DNA of 64,000 bases from DATATJ01 sp963789075 (lineage in GTDB: Bacteria > Acidobacteriota > Vicinamibacteria > Vicinamibacterales > CAVVIG01): positions 62,001-126,000 of the forward strand of contig CAWBJQ010000006.1 of NCBI GenBank assembly GCA_963789075.1, in the 5' to 3' direction. A model generated the notes under the pieces. That model saw only the letters and a program-made list of their open reading frames with translations. It ran no database searches and was not told where the DNA came from. Made by a program: the position numbers and the translations under genes. Numbering within the stretch: the first letter of the stretch is position 1; the number at the start of each line of letters is the position of its first letter. Shown piece by piece: positions 9,377 through 19,737 of the stretch.

Positions 9377-12300
9377 CTACCGGAAGCGCATCCTGAAGTG
9401 AACGGCGTTGTGCGCTTCGTCCGGCGCCTGCTCCGTTTCGTATTCCAACGTGAACTCGAGCCCTGATCCCGACCGCATCGTCAGCCCGAAGAGTCCCTGG
9501 AATGCATTGCGCGGCACTGGCAGTCCGTTGACGACGAACTGGCTGTCCGTGCGGCCGGCGAACTGCACGTCCGCCGTCGGCGCCTCGTCGCCGAGCTGCC
9601 GGCGGAAATCGAGCAGCACGCGCGGCCGCCAGGTGCCGCTTCGCCGGAACAGGTGAATGTTGACGTCAGATTCCCGTGTGCTCATCGCGTCTGGATTGCC
9701 GTCGAGCGAAACCGCATTCGCGCCCGTCTCGCTGAACCCGTTGCGGCTGTAATGCGCGGCGCGGACGCCGATCTTCGAGTCGAGCGTCCAGGAATGGAAT
9801 TTCGTCGTGTCCTGAAATTCGCTCCACGCGTCGCGCGTGACGCCCGTCTCATCGCTGTCCGCGGTGCGATTCACGCCGTCCGACAACGGCGCCACCTGGC
9901 CATCCGCTGTCGCGACGATGGCGGCGAAGGCAATCTGACGTGTCGTGCTGTACGACGACCGGGCCGCGCTGCCGCCGCCGTGTATATGGAACGGACCGAA
10001 CGAGAGGCCCGAATATCCAAACGCACGCGGTGCCGTCATCTGGCTCGATCCGCTGATGTCGGTCAGCGCCAACCCGCCGAGGCTGAGCGATCCGCCGCCG
10101 CCGACGGACCAGCGGCTGGTCGGCATGAAGTCGACGCCGCCCGCGCCGCCGCCGACGTTGGCCGTCGCGCCGCTGAACTCGCCGGACCGGAACGTCGCGT
10201 GCTCGCCCGTCACCTGGTACCACACGTGCGGCTGGCCGCCGCGTGCGGTGTAGCCGGGCGTGTCCTCCGCGTCGTGTTCGAACTCCGACAGCTCGGTGCG
10301 CAGCATGTCGGTCACCGACTGGCTGTCCTGGATGGAGAGCCGCTGCTCGGACGCGTGAATCTCGCCGGCAAGGCTTGTGAGCGCGCCGTTCAGATGCGCG
10401 TCATCGATGGCCGTCACTTCGCGGATCACCCCGCCGAGATCGCCGGTCGAGCCGATCTTCACGTTGTCGATCGCGCGGGCCACGGCGACAGCGTTCGGAA
10501 GCGTAGCCGTGCCCGCAAGCGGAATCGCGTAATTCAAGAGTGTGACGAACAGCGTGTTCGTATTGGTGCTCAGCACCGGCACCAGCGTGCTCGAAAGATT
10601 GCTGACGTCCGTTCCGGACATCGTCAGACCGTTGGCTGCAGTCAGCGCCACATAGCTTGCGAACCGCGCGGGATTCGGATCGTTGACGCTGACGTTCAGA
10701 TGCGTGCCAAGGAGCGTTGCGCGGCCATTGACGATGATTGGCGGCGCGGCGTCTGGAGCGACGGTGACGCCGAAGGTCGAGCCGGGCGTCGTGGTCAAAT
10801 CGCCGTTGATGATGAGCGACGGCGACTGATTCGGAGCAGCTGCCGCCGAGGAGGAGAGACGCAGCCCGTGCAGAAAGTTGAACGTGGCGTTCGAACTGCC
10901 GGGCGCCGGCACGAAGATCGAGCCGCCGACATTCACGTTGCCCCCGATGACGCCGGCGCCGCGCAGCGTGCCCCCGGCGCCGATGTTGACATTGCCGCCC
11001 AACGCGCCATCGAGCAGCAGAGTGCCCTGGCCGATCGTCGTGTTGCCGCCGAACAGGTTGGCGCCCGACATCGTGAGCGCCCCGGCGCCGAGCTTGGTCA
11101 CCGATCCGGTTCCGGTGATGCTGCCGAGAAACGATCCGTCGACCGACTGGTCGAATGTCATGGAGCCGTTGTTGACGATCGTTCCCTGCAGGCTGCTGGT
11201 CGTGCCCACCAGCGATCCGCCGCTCACCAGCGTGCCGCCGGCGTAGGTGTTCGCGCCGGTGAGCGTCAGCGATCCGCCGCCCGTTTTGATCAGCCCACCG
11301 CCTCCGCTGATGCCGCCGTTCAGCGTGACGTTGGTCGCCGCCGAGGTGTCGATGGCCGCCGCGGTCGAGCCGATCGCAATCGCCCGGCCCGAGACGAACG
11401 GCGTCGACCCGTTGACCGCCAGAGTGCCGCCGCCTGTCGCATCACCGAGAACGAGGGAGCCCGATGCGGCGCCGAGCGCGCCGTCTGAGCCCACGGTTAG
11501 CGTGCTGCCGCCTCCGACGATTGTGCCGCCGGAATATTGATTCGCCGCATTCGTCAGCGTCAGCGATCCGCCGCCGGACAGATGCAGTGTGCCGGCGGTG
11601 CCGTTGTTGGCAATCTGACCGGCCCACGTGACGGCCTGGCCGGCGCCGACGTTCAGCAACGGTTGACCGCCAAGGAACAGGTTGTTGTTATACGTGCTCG
11701 TGCCGCCGGGCGAGAGGACGGTGCCGTTCGCGAGCCGCAGCGCGCCACTGCCGAGACTTGACGCGGACGAAAGGCTCAGCGCGCCGCCGTTCACCGAGAT
11801 GCCGCCGCCGAAGCTGCTCGCGCCGGAAAGGGCAAGCGTGCCGCCGCCGGTCTTGATGATGCTGCCGTTGCCGCCGATCGCGCCGCCGAACACACTGCTG
11901 GCATTCGATCCGCCCAGCACGAGTGCGGCGCCGCCACCGAGTACGAGCGATCCGCTGCCGGCGAGCGTGTTGATCGACTGATTGAACCCGTTGAGGTCGA
12001 CGCTGCCGCTGCCGGCGATCAAAAGTGACGGCGCGGAGCCGAACACATCCGCGGCGCCCGCACGGAGCGTCCCGGCGTTGACGGTCGTCGCGCCGCCGTA
12101 CGTGTTGGCGCCCGCGATCATCAGTGTGCCAGCCCCGTCCTTCACGAGCCCACCCGCGCCGGAGATGCTGCCCGTCAGCGTCGCGTTGGTGGTGGCTCCC
12201 ACCGTTTCGACTGTGCCTCCGCCTGCACCGAGCAACAGCGGCCGCGTCGACGCGAACGACGCCGATGCGATGGCGAGTGTCCCGCGGCTGGACGCGTCGC

Positions 12301-13984
12301 CGAGCGCGACCGCCGTGTCCGGCACACCGAGCGCGCCGTCGGCGCCGACGAGCAGACGGCTGCCGCCCGTCACGAGCGTGCCCCCGCTGTAGAAATTGGT
12401 GTTGTTGGTGAGCTCGAGCGTGCCGCCGCCGGCCACGTGCAGGCTGCCGGCAGAATCGTTGTCGAACAGCGCGCCGCTCCACGTGGCGGTCTTCCCGGCG
12501 CTGACACTCACCGTATCCTCGCCGATCATGGCCAGGTTTCGCGCGAACGTGCTGCTCGCCGTGATCGCAAGCGTCGTCCCCGGGTCCATGGCGAGCGTGG
12601 CGCCGCCGATGCCCATGTTCGCGTCCGACGAGACGCTCAGCGTCCCCGCCGCGATCGCGGTTCCGCCGCTGTATTCATTCGCGCCTGAGAGGATCAGCGT
12701 GCCGCCCCCGTCTTTCAGCAAACTCCACCGGCCTGCGCCGCCGCCGGCGCTTTCGTCGGCGATCACATCGCCAATGGTCGTAGTCGTTCCTCCCGGCGGG
12801 GCGAGGACCAGGAGACCGTCGCCCTGAAGAAATACGCCCGCGCCGAAGCCGCTGCCGGCCGAAGCACCAGCGCCGCCCGCGCCACCGCTGGCCGCATTGC
12901 CGTTGATCGTGAAACCGCCCGACACGATCAGCTGACCGTTCGCCTCCATGAAGATCGCGCCGCCGAGACCCGCGCCGCCGCCACCGCTGCCTGTGGAGTT
13001 GTTGCCGCCGCCAGCGAAGGCCGACGCGATCGCCGTGATCGATCCCCCGGCCCCACCGCCGTATCCGCCCGCGCCGCCGCTGAGTGCTCCGCCGCCGCCA
13101 CCGCCGCCGCCGAACCCGCCGTTGCCGGCGATGCCGATCGTCGGGTTGGCGCCGCCGCCGCCACCGCCGAAGCCGCCATCACCAGCGATCCGCCCTCCAC
13201 TGCTCGCGCCGCCCACCCCACCTCCGGCGGCCGCGTCGCTCGCTCCACTCTCTCCGCCGGCGCCGCCGCCGCCGTTCGCGCCGCCAGACCCAGCATTCGC
13301 GAATCCGCCGCCGGCGTTGCCGGTGAGGATGCCGGCGCCGCCTGAGGCGTCGGCGTTGCCTCCGGTGGCACCCGATCCGAACCCGCCGCCTCCGCCCGAA
13401 GCGCCCCCGAGCGTGGTGCTGGCCGTGCCTCCGTTCCCGCCGATGCCGCCGCCGCCACCGGTGCCCGAGCCGGAGATCCCCGTGGCGGTGCCTCCCGTTC
13501 CGCCCGCCGCGGTGTTCGACACCAGATTCACGTTGCTGACGGTGACGGTTGCCCCCGTGCCGATGTAGAGCGCGCCGCCAAGCCCTGCGCCGCCGCCGCC
13601 CGCGTCGATGCCGCCGCCCCCGGCGCCGCCGATGGCGGCCGTGTTTTGAATCGTCAGGTTCTGAATCGTGACGTTAACCGGCAGCCCACTTCCCGCGCCA
13701 AAGCCGACGACCAACCCGCGGTACTGATTGTTGCCCGACAACGCGAAGCCGCTGCCGTCGATGACGATGTTCGTGTTGACGACGGGCAGGTCGCCCGTCG
13801 CGAGAGTGATGTTGTTATCGAAGACGATCGACGTCGTCGCCGGATTCTGCAAGGCGGCCGCGAGACCCGCTTCAGTGGACACGTGAGTCTGCGCCGCGGC
13901 GAGCGCGGGGCACAGTAGCACGAGCGCGAGGACGCCACAGCCGAGGTGGCGGACAAAGCGGAAGGGTACCCGCGAGATTTCCAT
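9377..13984 (-). CDS. Large autotransporter with PATR repeats and C-terminal beta-barrel
   Basis: 1535 residues, uninterrupted. A signal peptide (FVRHLGCGVLALVLLCPALAAA) precedes a passenger that starts as a right-handed helix (VVNTNIVIDGSGFALSG). Residues about 130-350 are extremely glycine-rich. Then come at least seven autotransporter-associated strand repeats of the form G-x-G-T-L-x-L-x-G-x-N-x-Y-x-G-G-T-x-x-x-x-G-x-L. The last 300 residues alternate polar and hydrophobic residues as in a type V barrel and end FRMRFR. GAGGAG precedes the start; an in-frame GTG at 13990 is also possible. The passenger is probably exposed on the cell surface. Function is unknown; no catalytic motif is visible. 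Confidence 0.85.
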   Translation of the reverse strand: MEISRVPFRFVRHLGCGVLALVLLCPALAAAQTHVSTEAGLAAALQNPATTSIVFDNNITLATGDLPVVNTNIVIDGSGFALSGNNQYRGLVVGFGAGSGLPVNVTIQNLTIQNTAAIGGAGGGGIDAGGGGAGLGGALYIGTGATVTVSNVNLVSNTAAGGTGGTATGISGSGTGGGGGIGGNGGTASTTLGGASGGGGGFGSGATGGNADASGGAGILTGNAGGGFANAGSGGANGGGGAGGESGASDAAAGGGVGGASSGGRIAGDGGFGGGGGGANPTIGIAGNGGFGGGGGGGGALSGGAGGYGGGAGGSITAIASAFAGGGNNSTGSGGGGAGLGGAIFMEANGQLIVSGGFTINGNAASGGAGGAGASAGSGFGAGVFLQGDGLLVLAPPGGTTTTIGDVIADESAGGGAGRWSLLKDGGGTLILSGANEYSGGTAIAAGTLSVSSDANMGIGGATLAMDPGTTLAITASSTFARNLAMIGEDTVSVSAGKTATWSGALFDNDSAGSLHVAGGGTLELTNNTNFYSGGTLVTGGSRLLVGADGALGVPDTAVALGDASSRGTLAIASASFASTRPLLLGAGGGTVETVGATTNATLTGSISGAGGLVKDGAGTLMIAGANTYGGATTVNAGTLRAGAADVFGSAPSLLIAGSGSVDLNGFNQSINTLAGSGSLVLGGGAALVLGGSNASSVFGGAIGGNGSIIKTGGGTLALSGASSFGGGISVNGGALSLSSASSLGSGALRLANGTVLSPGGTSTYNNNLFLGGQPLLNVGAGQAVTWAGQIANNGTAGTLHLSGGGSLTLTNAANQYSGGTIVGGGSTLTVGSDGALGAASGSLVLGDATGGGTLAVNGSTPFVSGRAIAIGSTAAAIDTSAATNVTLNGGISGGGGLIKTGGGSLTLTGANTYAGGTLVSGGSLVGTTSSLQGTIVNNGSMTFDQSVDGSFLGSITGTGSVTKLGAGALTMSGANLFGGNTTIGQGTLLLDGALGGNVNIGAGGTLRGAGVIGGNVNVGGSIFVPAPGSSNATFNFLHGLRLSSSAAAAPNQSPSLIINGDLTTTPGSTFGVTVAPDAAPPIIVNGRATLLGTHLNVSVNDPNPARFASYVALTAANGLTMSGTDVSNLSSTLVPVLSTNTNTLFVTLLNYAIPLAGTATLPNAVAVARAIDNVKIGSTGDLGGVIREVTAIDDAHLNGALTSLAGEIHASEQRLSIQDSQSVTDMLRTELSEFEHDAEDTPGYTARGGQPHVWYQVTGEHATFRSGEFSGATANVGGGAGGVDFMPTSRWSVGGGGSLSLGGLALTDISGSSQMTAPRAFGYSGLSFGPFHIHGGGSAARSSYSTTRQIAFAAIVATADGQVAPLSDGVNRTADSDETGVTRDAWSEFQDTTKFHSWTLDSKIGVRAAHYSRNGFSETGANAVSLDGNPDAMSTRESDVNIHLFRRSGTWRPRVLLDFRRQLGDEAPTADVQFAGRTDSQFVVNGLPVPRNAFQGLFGLTMRSGSGLEFTLEYETEQAPDEAHNAVHFRMRFR

Positions 13985-14050
13985 GTGCACCGATCTCCTC
14001 GGAAAGGTCGAATGTCTGACGGGGACTGCTGGATTCTACAGTGGGAATGG

Positions 14051-14458
14051 CTACTGCGGTGCGGCGTTATCCATCGCCGCATTGGCGAGGCGGTCGGCGT
14101 GCGCATTCTTTGCGCGGCCGACATGCTCGAACGTGACGCGGCCAATCTCGTGCGAGAGGAGGCGCGCTTTGGCATGGAGCGGCTGGAGCCCAGCGTTCTT
14201 CACTTTGAACTTGCCGAGCATCTGCTGCACCAGCAGCAGCGAATCCGATCGCACGTGCAACGCGTGATGGCCCTGGTCGCGCGCCCAGGTGAGTGCGGCG
14301 AGCAGGGCGCGATATTCGGCGACGTTGTTGGTGGCGACGCCAATCGACTCGCAGAATTCCTCGACGAGCGTGCCGTCGGCCTGCTCGATGCGCACGCCGA
14401 ATCCGGCGGGCCCCGGATTCCCCCGCGCGCCGCCGTCGATATACGCGACGAGCGTCAT
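14051..14458 (-). CDS. rnhA: Ribonuclease HI family protein
   Basis: 135 residues, a short RNase H fold that cleaves RNA in RNA/DNA hybrids. Acidic catalytic residues are visible: Asp in YIDGGARGNPGP (residue 6), Glu in NNVAEYRALLAAL, Asp in VRSDSLLLVQQM and Asp in NAHADRLAN. This is the compact type without the basic protrusion of E. coli RNase HI. The start ATG (14456-14458) overlaps the TGA of the upstream zinc-ribbon gene (14455-14457) as ATGA, so the two are translationally coupled. The longer in-frame extension is the antisense-like tail of that neighbour and is not used. Confidence 0.9.
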   Translation of the reverse strand: MTLVAYIDGGARGNPGPAGFGVRIEQADGTLVEEFCESIGVATNNVAEYRALLAALTWARDQGHHALHVRSDSLLLVQQMLGKFKVKNAGLQPLHAKARLLSHEIGRVTFEHVGRAKNAHADRLANAAMDNAAPQ

Positions 14459-15201
14459 TGCGCGGGCTGCGGCGCTTCGTCTGGCGCGGACGCCGCGGCC
14501 GGCAGGAAGAAGAGGATGCGGTTGCAGCTGTCGCACTGCACGATGCTGTCGTTGCGGCGTACGTTGTTGAACACCTGGGGCCGCAGACGCACGTGGCAGA
14601 TGGTGCAGATGCCGTCGCGCGCTTCGGCGACGGCGACGCCGTGCCGCTTGCGGGCGACCTGTTCGAAGATGTACAGCACTTGCGGGTCGATCGCGCCGAT
14701 GACGCCCGCGCGCTCGGCGCTGATGCGGTCGAGCGACGCCTGCAGCTCGGTTGCCTCGGCGGCCATCGCGCGCCGTTCGGCCTCGATCGCCTTCTGTTCC
14801 GCGGCGAGCTCGGCCTCAACCCGCTTGACGGTGGCGGTGAGGTCGTCGCCTTCCATCATCCGCTCCAGCACGGTGTCTTCGAGTTTTTTGATTTCGGTTT
14901 GGGCGAAGGTGATTTCGTGCTGGACGGCGTGGTATTCCTGGTTGGTCTTGACGGCCATGGCCTGCTCGCGGAACTTGGACAGGCGGCCCTGGTGCACGGC
15001 GACTTCTTTTTCGATGGCGCGCCGGGCGTTCTGGCTGTCGGTCAGCTGGGCCTTGGCGGTGGCGACGTGCTGGCGGGCAGCTTCGAGCCTGGCCTCGAGG
15101 GCCTTCTCGCGTTCGGGCGCCTCCGCAAGACGCCGTTGCGCATCCTGTGCCGCCGAGTCCAGACGCTGAAGATCGATGAGGCGTTGCAGGTCAGCATTCA
15201 T
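14455..15201 (-). CDS. Coiled-coil C4-type zinc-ribbon protein (DUF164/CdsZ-like)
   Basis: 248 residues. Residues 1-175 form a long antiparallel-type coiled coil rich in Ala, Glu, Arg and Gln. The C-terminus carries a four-Cys zinc ribbon: CTIC at about residue 198 and CDSC at about 222, before a short Ala/Pro tail. This is the conserved domain architecture seen next to RNase H or nif3-like genes in many bacteria. Its role is unsettled; the ribbon suggests nucleic-acid or nucleotide binding. It is first in a two-gene operon with rnhA. Confidence 0.85.
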   Translation of the reverse strand: MNADLQRLIDLQRLDSAAQDAQRRLAEAPEREKALEARLEAARQHVATAKAQLTDSQNARRAIEKEVAVHQGRLSKFREQAMAVKTNQEYHAVQHEITFAQTEIKKLEDTVLERMMEGDDLTATVKRVEAELAAEQKAIEAERRAMAAEATELQASLDRISAERAGVIGAIDPQVLYIFEQVARKRHGVAVAEARDGICTICHVRLRPQVFNNVRRNDSIVQCDSCNRILFFLPAAASAPDEAPQPAQ

Positions 15202-15422
15202 GCGAGGGTATTCATTCTACATCTCCGGACGCCCAAACCGTTGGCGATGCCAGGCTGTCGCCACGTTGGCTTCCTCTGACGCCTCCCAGGGGCGCACGCT
15301 CCCTTGGCTTGTCGCCGTCTCATTCTCAGCTCTCTGATTCTTTACACGCCGGCCGTCTGCTCGATGGCCGTCGCATGATCGCACCTGCCTTATTCCCTGT
15401 CTGGATGCGATAGCATGTTCGT

Positions 15423-16757
15423 GTGTCTCCTGCCTGGAGCCGCATCTCTCGTCCTTTCCGTGAGCTCCGCTGGCGTCTCGCCGCGTGGTCCCCTGCGAGT
15501 GATCGCCAATTCCATGACGAGATGTTCGCGCCGCAACGTCACGATGCGTTTTCGCCGTCCTATCCGGGTTACGTGACCATCAGGCGTTTCGCCGATCTCG
15601 CTGCGCAGCGATTCGATCACGTGCACACCGTTCTCGATCTCGGCTGCGGACCGGGAGAGATCACGTGCGAGCTGGCGAGGCGCCGCCCAGATATTCAGTT
15701 CACGGGTCTTGATCACAGTGCCGTCGCAATTGAGCGTGCGCGCGAGAACGCTCGTCGGCTCGGACTGGCGAACGTTGGCTTCCAGCCAGCCGATTTGGAC
15801 ACGTTCACACCCGATCGACCGGTGGATCTGATCGTGATGTTCGACGCGTTCCATCACGTCCTCGATCCGGCGGCCTTTCTCTCCAGAATTCAGCCGTTCT
15901 GTTCGCGCCTCTTGCTGGTTGAGCCCGCAGGAATGTGGACCGGTCAATGGGATCGCCGCCACGATCTCGACTGGCTGCCGGCCACGGTCTTTCAGATTGC
16001 CGATCGGCTGGAATACGAGTTCGGCAGACGGCCGAGCTCATCGTCGCCATTACCGGCCCTCCAGAAGGCGGCTATCGGGATGCCGACCGAACATCGATAC
16101 ACGATGGAGGACTTCGAGCGCCTGTTCGAGGGGTACTCGCTCGACTTTCGCGGAACGGTTGCCGGGCTGGAGCAGTACGGTCCGCGGCCAGATCACCAGA
16201 GCGCCCTACGCGATCGCATTGCCACTGCCGGATACGAGCTGCTGGTTGCGACAGAAGACGCACTCTATGAGGAGGGGCTGGACCTTGCCGCGAAACACTG
16301 GGCAATCTACGCGGCCCGAGACGATGGCAAGAGCCGGTCACAACGTAGAGTTCCGCGCCTGGCGACGCAGCCGCCGAGCAGCGGCGTCGCTCCCGCATAT
16401 GGCGTGAAGGTCATGAGCTGCGCCGGCCCACTCGACGTGCGACGCGGTGAACGCTTCCAGGTCACGCTTCGCCTGACGAATACTGGTTGGCTGTCCTGGA
16501 GCAGCTTCGAGGATCAGCCGGTACTACTCAGCTATCACTGGCTCGATTCTGACGGACGGACGCTCGTACAGGACGGCATGCGAACGCCGATCGCCGCGCC
16601 CGTGCCGGAAGAGGGCAGTGTCGACACCATCCTTCGTGTCGAGGCTCCTCCTGCACCAGGCCGGGCGGTCCTTGCGATCGATCTGGTGCACGAAGGAGTG
16701 ACTTGGTTCAGCGATCAAGGCGTGCCGCCGTATCGGCTGACATTTCGCATCCGCTGA
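15423..16757 (+). CDS. SAM-dependent methyltransferase with C-terminal Ig-like domain
   Basis: 444 residues, GTG start at 15423. Residues about 65-180 form a class I methyltransferase: motif I VLDLGCGPGEITCEL, then GLDHSAVAIERARENA, and DLIVMFDAFHHVLDP. After a linker, residues about 325-444 look like a beta-sandwich: VRRGERFQVTLRLTNTGW, LSYHWLDSDGRT and a terminal PPYRLTFRIR. This resembles the Ig-like domain found with polysaccharide-related methyltransferases and glycosyltransferases. The combination suggests methylation of a surface glycan or lipid-linked sugar, but that is inference. The glycosidase-like lipoprotein starts just downstream. Confidence 0.7.
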   Translation: MSPAWSRISRPFRELRWRLAAWSPASDRQFHDEMFAPQRHDAFSPSYPGYVTIRRFADLAAQRFDHVHTVLDLGCGPGEITCELARRRPDIQFTGLDHSAVAIERARENARRLGLANVGFQPADLDTFTPDRPVDLIVMFDAFHHVLDPAAFLSRIQPFCSRLLLVEPAGMWTGQWDRRHDLDWLPATVFQIADRLEYEFGRRPSSSSPLPALQKAAIGMPTEHRYTMEDFERLFEGYSLDFRGTVAGLEQYGPRPDHQSALRDRIATAGYELLVATEDALYEEGLDLAAKHWAIYAARDDGKSRSQRRVPRLATQPPSSGVAPAYGVKVMSCAGPLDVRRGERFQVTLRLTNTGWLSWSSFEDQPVLLSYHWLDSDGRTLVQDGMRTPIAAPVPEEGSVDTILRVEAPPAPGRAVLAIDLVHEGVTWFSDQGVPPYRLTFRIR

Positions 16758-16792
16758 TTGGATGTCGATCATCCGCGGCATCGTCACCATTC

Positions 16793-17698
16793 GTGATTAG
16801 ACGATCTGCAGCTTTCCCGATCGTGCTTGTGTGTGCCGCCGCCGCGGCGTTCGCCGGCTGCGGGCTCTTCTCCTCGCCGACGGCGCCGACGCCTGCGTGG
16901 CACACCAACGTGCCGGCGTGGTCGGCGTACATGGTGATCCAAGCCGATGATGCGGTGCTCGCCGGTTATCAGCAGGCGCTTGCCCGGCTCGTCGCGCGCG
17001 GAGCCATCCGCGGCGCCCGAATCGGACTGTTTGCCGACGGTCGCTCGGCGCCGACCGTGCGCATGGTCACGTCGTTCGGCATCGAGGTCGTCGGCATCAT
17101 CGACAACGCCGATCTCTTCCAATCTGATGTGTCTGCCATGTTCGACCAGTACGCGTCGACATATCCTCAGGTGCGAGTCTTTCAGGTCGGCAATGAGGTC
17201 ACGACATCCACGTCCATGTCATTCGATCGATACCTGGACGTGCTCGGCCGCATCTACACACACGTCCGCGATCGGTACCCCAACATCACGCTGCTGTCGC
17301 AAGCGACGTTCGGCGCCGGAATCGACGGCGCCGGGGAGCTCGCGACCATGGCGCCGTGGGCGGCGGCGATCGGGGCATCGCCGCAGCGGTTGATCATCGG
17401 CATCAACGTGTACACCGAAAAGGCGCGGAACGCGTACGCGGCGACGCTGGCCGATAATCTGGCCGCCTATCGCATCTGGGTGACCGAGACGGGCGTGGCC
17501 GATCCCAACCAGCAGGTCGCCTACGTCAACACGACCTATCCCACGCTAAGGACGTCCCTGCGTGCCGACCGGATTTATTGGTATGCCTTGTGGGCGGGCG
17601 ATGCGGGCGGCGACAGCGGCTTCAGCCTCATTCACGGGCCGACGAGTCCGGCCATCGTGCCGGGGCCGCTGTTTCAACTTCTGACGGCTGGAGGATAA
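16793..17698 (+). CDS. Glycoside-hydrolase-like lipoprotein (clan GH-A type TIM barrel)
   Basis: 302 residues from GTG 16793, chosen because it places a normal lipoprotein signal at the start: basic VIRRS, a hydrophobic run and a lipobox ending FAGC. A longer in-frame start at 16703 would overlap the previous gene by 55 bases. The mature part has VFQVGNEVTT (candidate acid/base Glu after Asn) and IWVTETGVADP (candidate nucleophile Glu), the two-Glu pattern of clan GH-A. YWYALWAGD near the end fits the last barrel strand. Substrate is unknown. It probably acts in the periplasm or on the cell surface. Confidence 0.65.
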   Translation: MIRRSAAFPIVLVCAAAAAFAGCGLFSSPTAPTPAWHTNVPAWSAYMVIQADDAVLAGYQQALARLVARGAIRGARIGLFADGRSAPTVRMVTSFGIEVVGIIDNADLFQSDVSAMFDQYASTYPQVRVFQVGNEVTTSTSMSFDRYLDVLGRIYTHVRDRYPNITLLSQATFGAGIDGAGELATMAPWAAAIGASPQRLIIGINVYTEKARNAYAATLADNLAAYRIWVTETGVADPNQQVAYVNTTYPTLRTSLRADRIYWYALWAGDAGGDSGFSLIHGPTSPAIVPGPLFQLLTAGG

Positions 17699-17707
17699 GA
17701 AAAAAAG

Positions 17708-17780
17708 TGGGCCCACCAGGATTCGAACCTGGAACGGGCCGGTTATGAGCCGGCGGCTCTAACCGTTGAGCTATGGGCCC
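17708..17780 (-). tRNA. tRNA with CAT anticodon, probably tRNA-Ile2 (lysidine type)
   Basis: On the minus strand the acceptor stem GGGCCCA pairs with TGGGCCC and is followed by discriminator A. The D arm is GCTC-AACGGTTA-GAGC, the anticodon loop CTCATAA, the T arm CCAGG-TTCGAAT-CCTGG. No CCA is encoded. The anticodon CAT fits elongator Met or Ile2. The short D loop matches E. coli Ile2 rather than elongator Met, which has one base more, so Ile2 (read as AUA after TilS modification) is favoured. Confidence 0.9.
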
Positions 17781-17792
17781 AATACAGTCTAC

Positions 17793-17960
17793 CAGTCGCT
17801 AGTCTTCAGTCGCCAGTCTCAGTCTTCAGTCTCAGTCTTCAGTCCCGGTCTTCAGTCAGTCTGGGTCACCAGCGCGACGGAGACTGACGACTGAGGCTGG
17901 CGACTGAAGACTAGCGACTGAGGCCGACGACCGAGACTGGTGACTGAAGACTGGTGACCG
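17793..17960. repeat. AGTC-word inverted-repeat spacer between tRNA and rpoD
   Basis: A low-complexity stretch made of CAGTC/GACTG words. 17793-17816 is perfectly complementary to 17897-17920 (24 bp). Across a single mismatch the pairing extends to 17822 and 17891, giving 30 bp. Further partial copies of CTTCAGTC and GACTGAAGACTGG flank the arms. The 68-base loop is built from the same word. It lies downstream of both the tRNA and rpoD (both minus strand; rpoD is upstream). It could act as a terminator-like structure, but has no T run. Confidence 0.85.
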
Positions 17961-17964
17961 ACGA

Positions 17965-19733
<1,769 letters not shown>

Positions 19734-19737
<4 letters not shown>

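Noticed and set aside
12948..13568. Proline-rich 206-residue frame on the plus strand
   Set aside because: It is the complement of the glycine-rich passenger of the autotransporter (GGC/GGN read as CCG).
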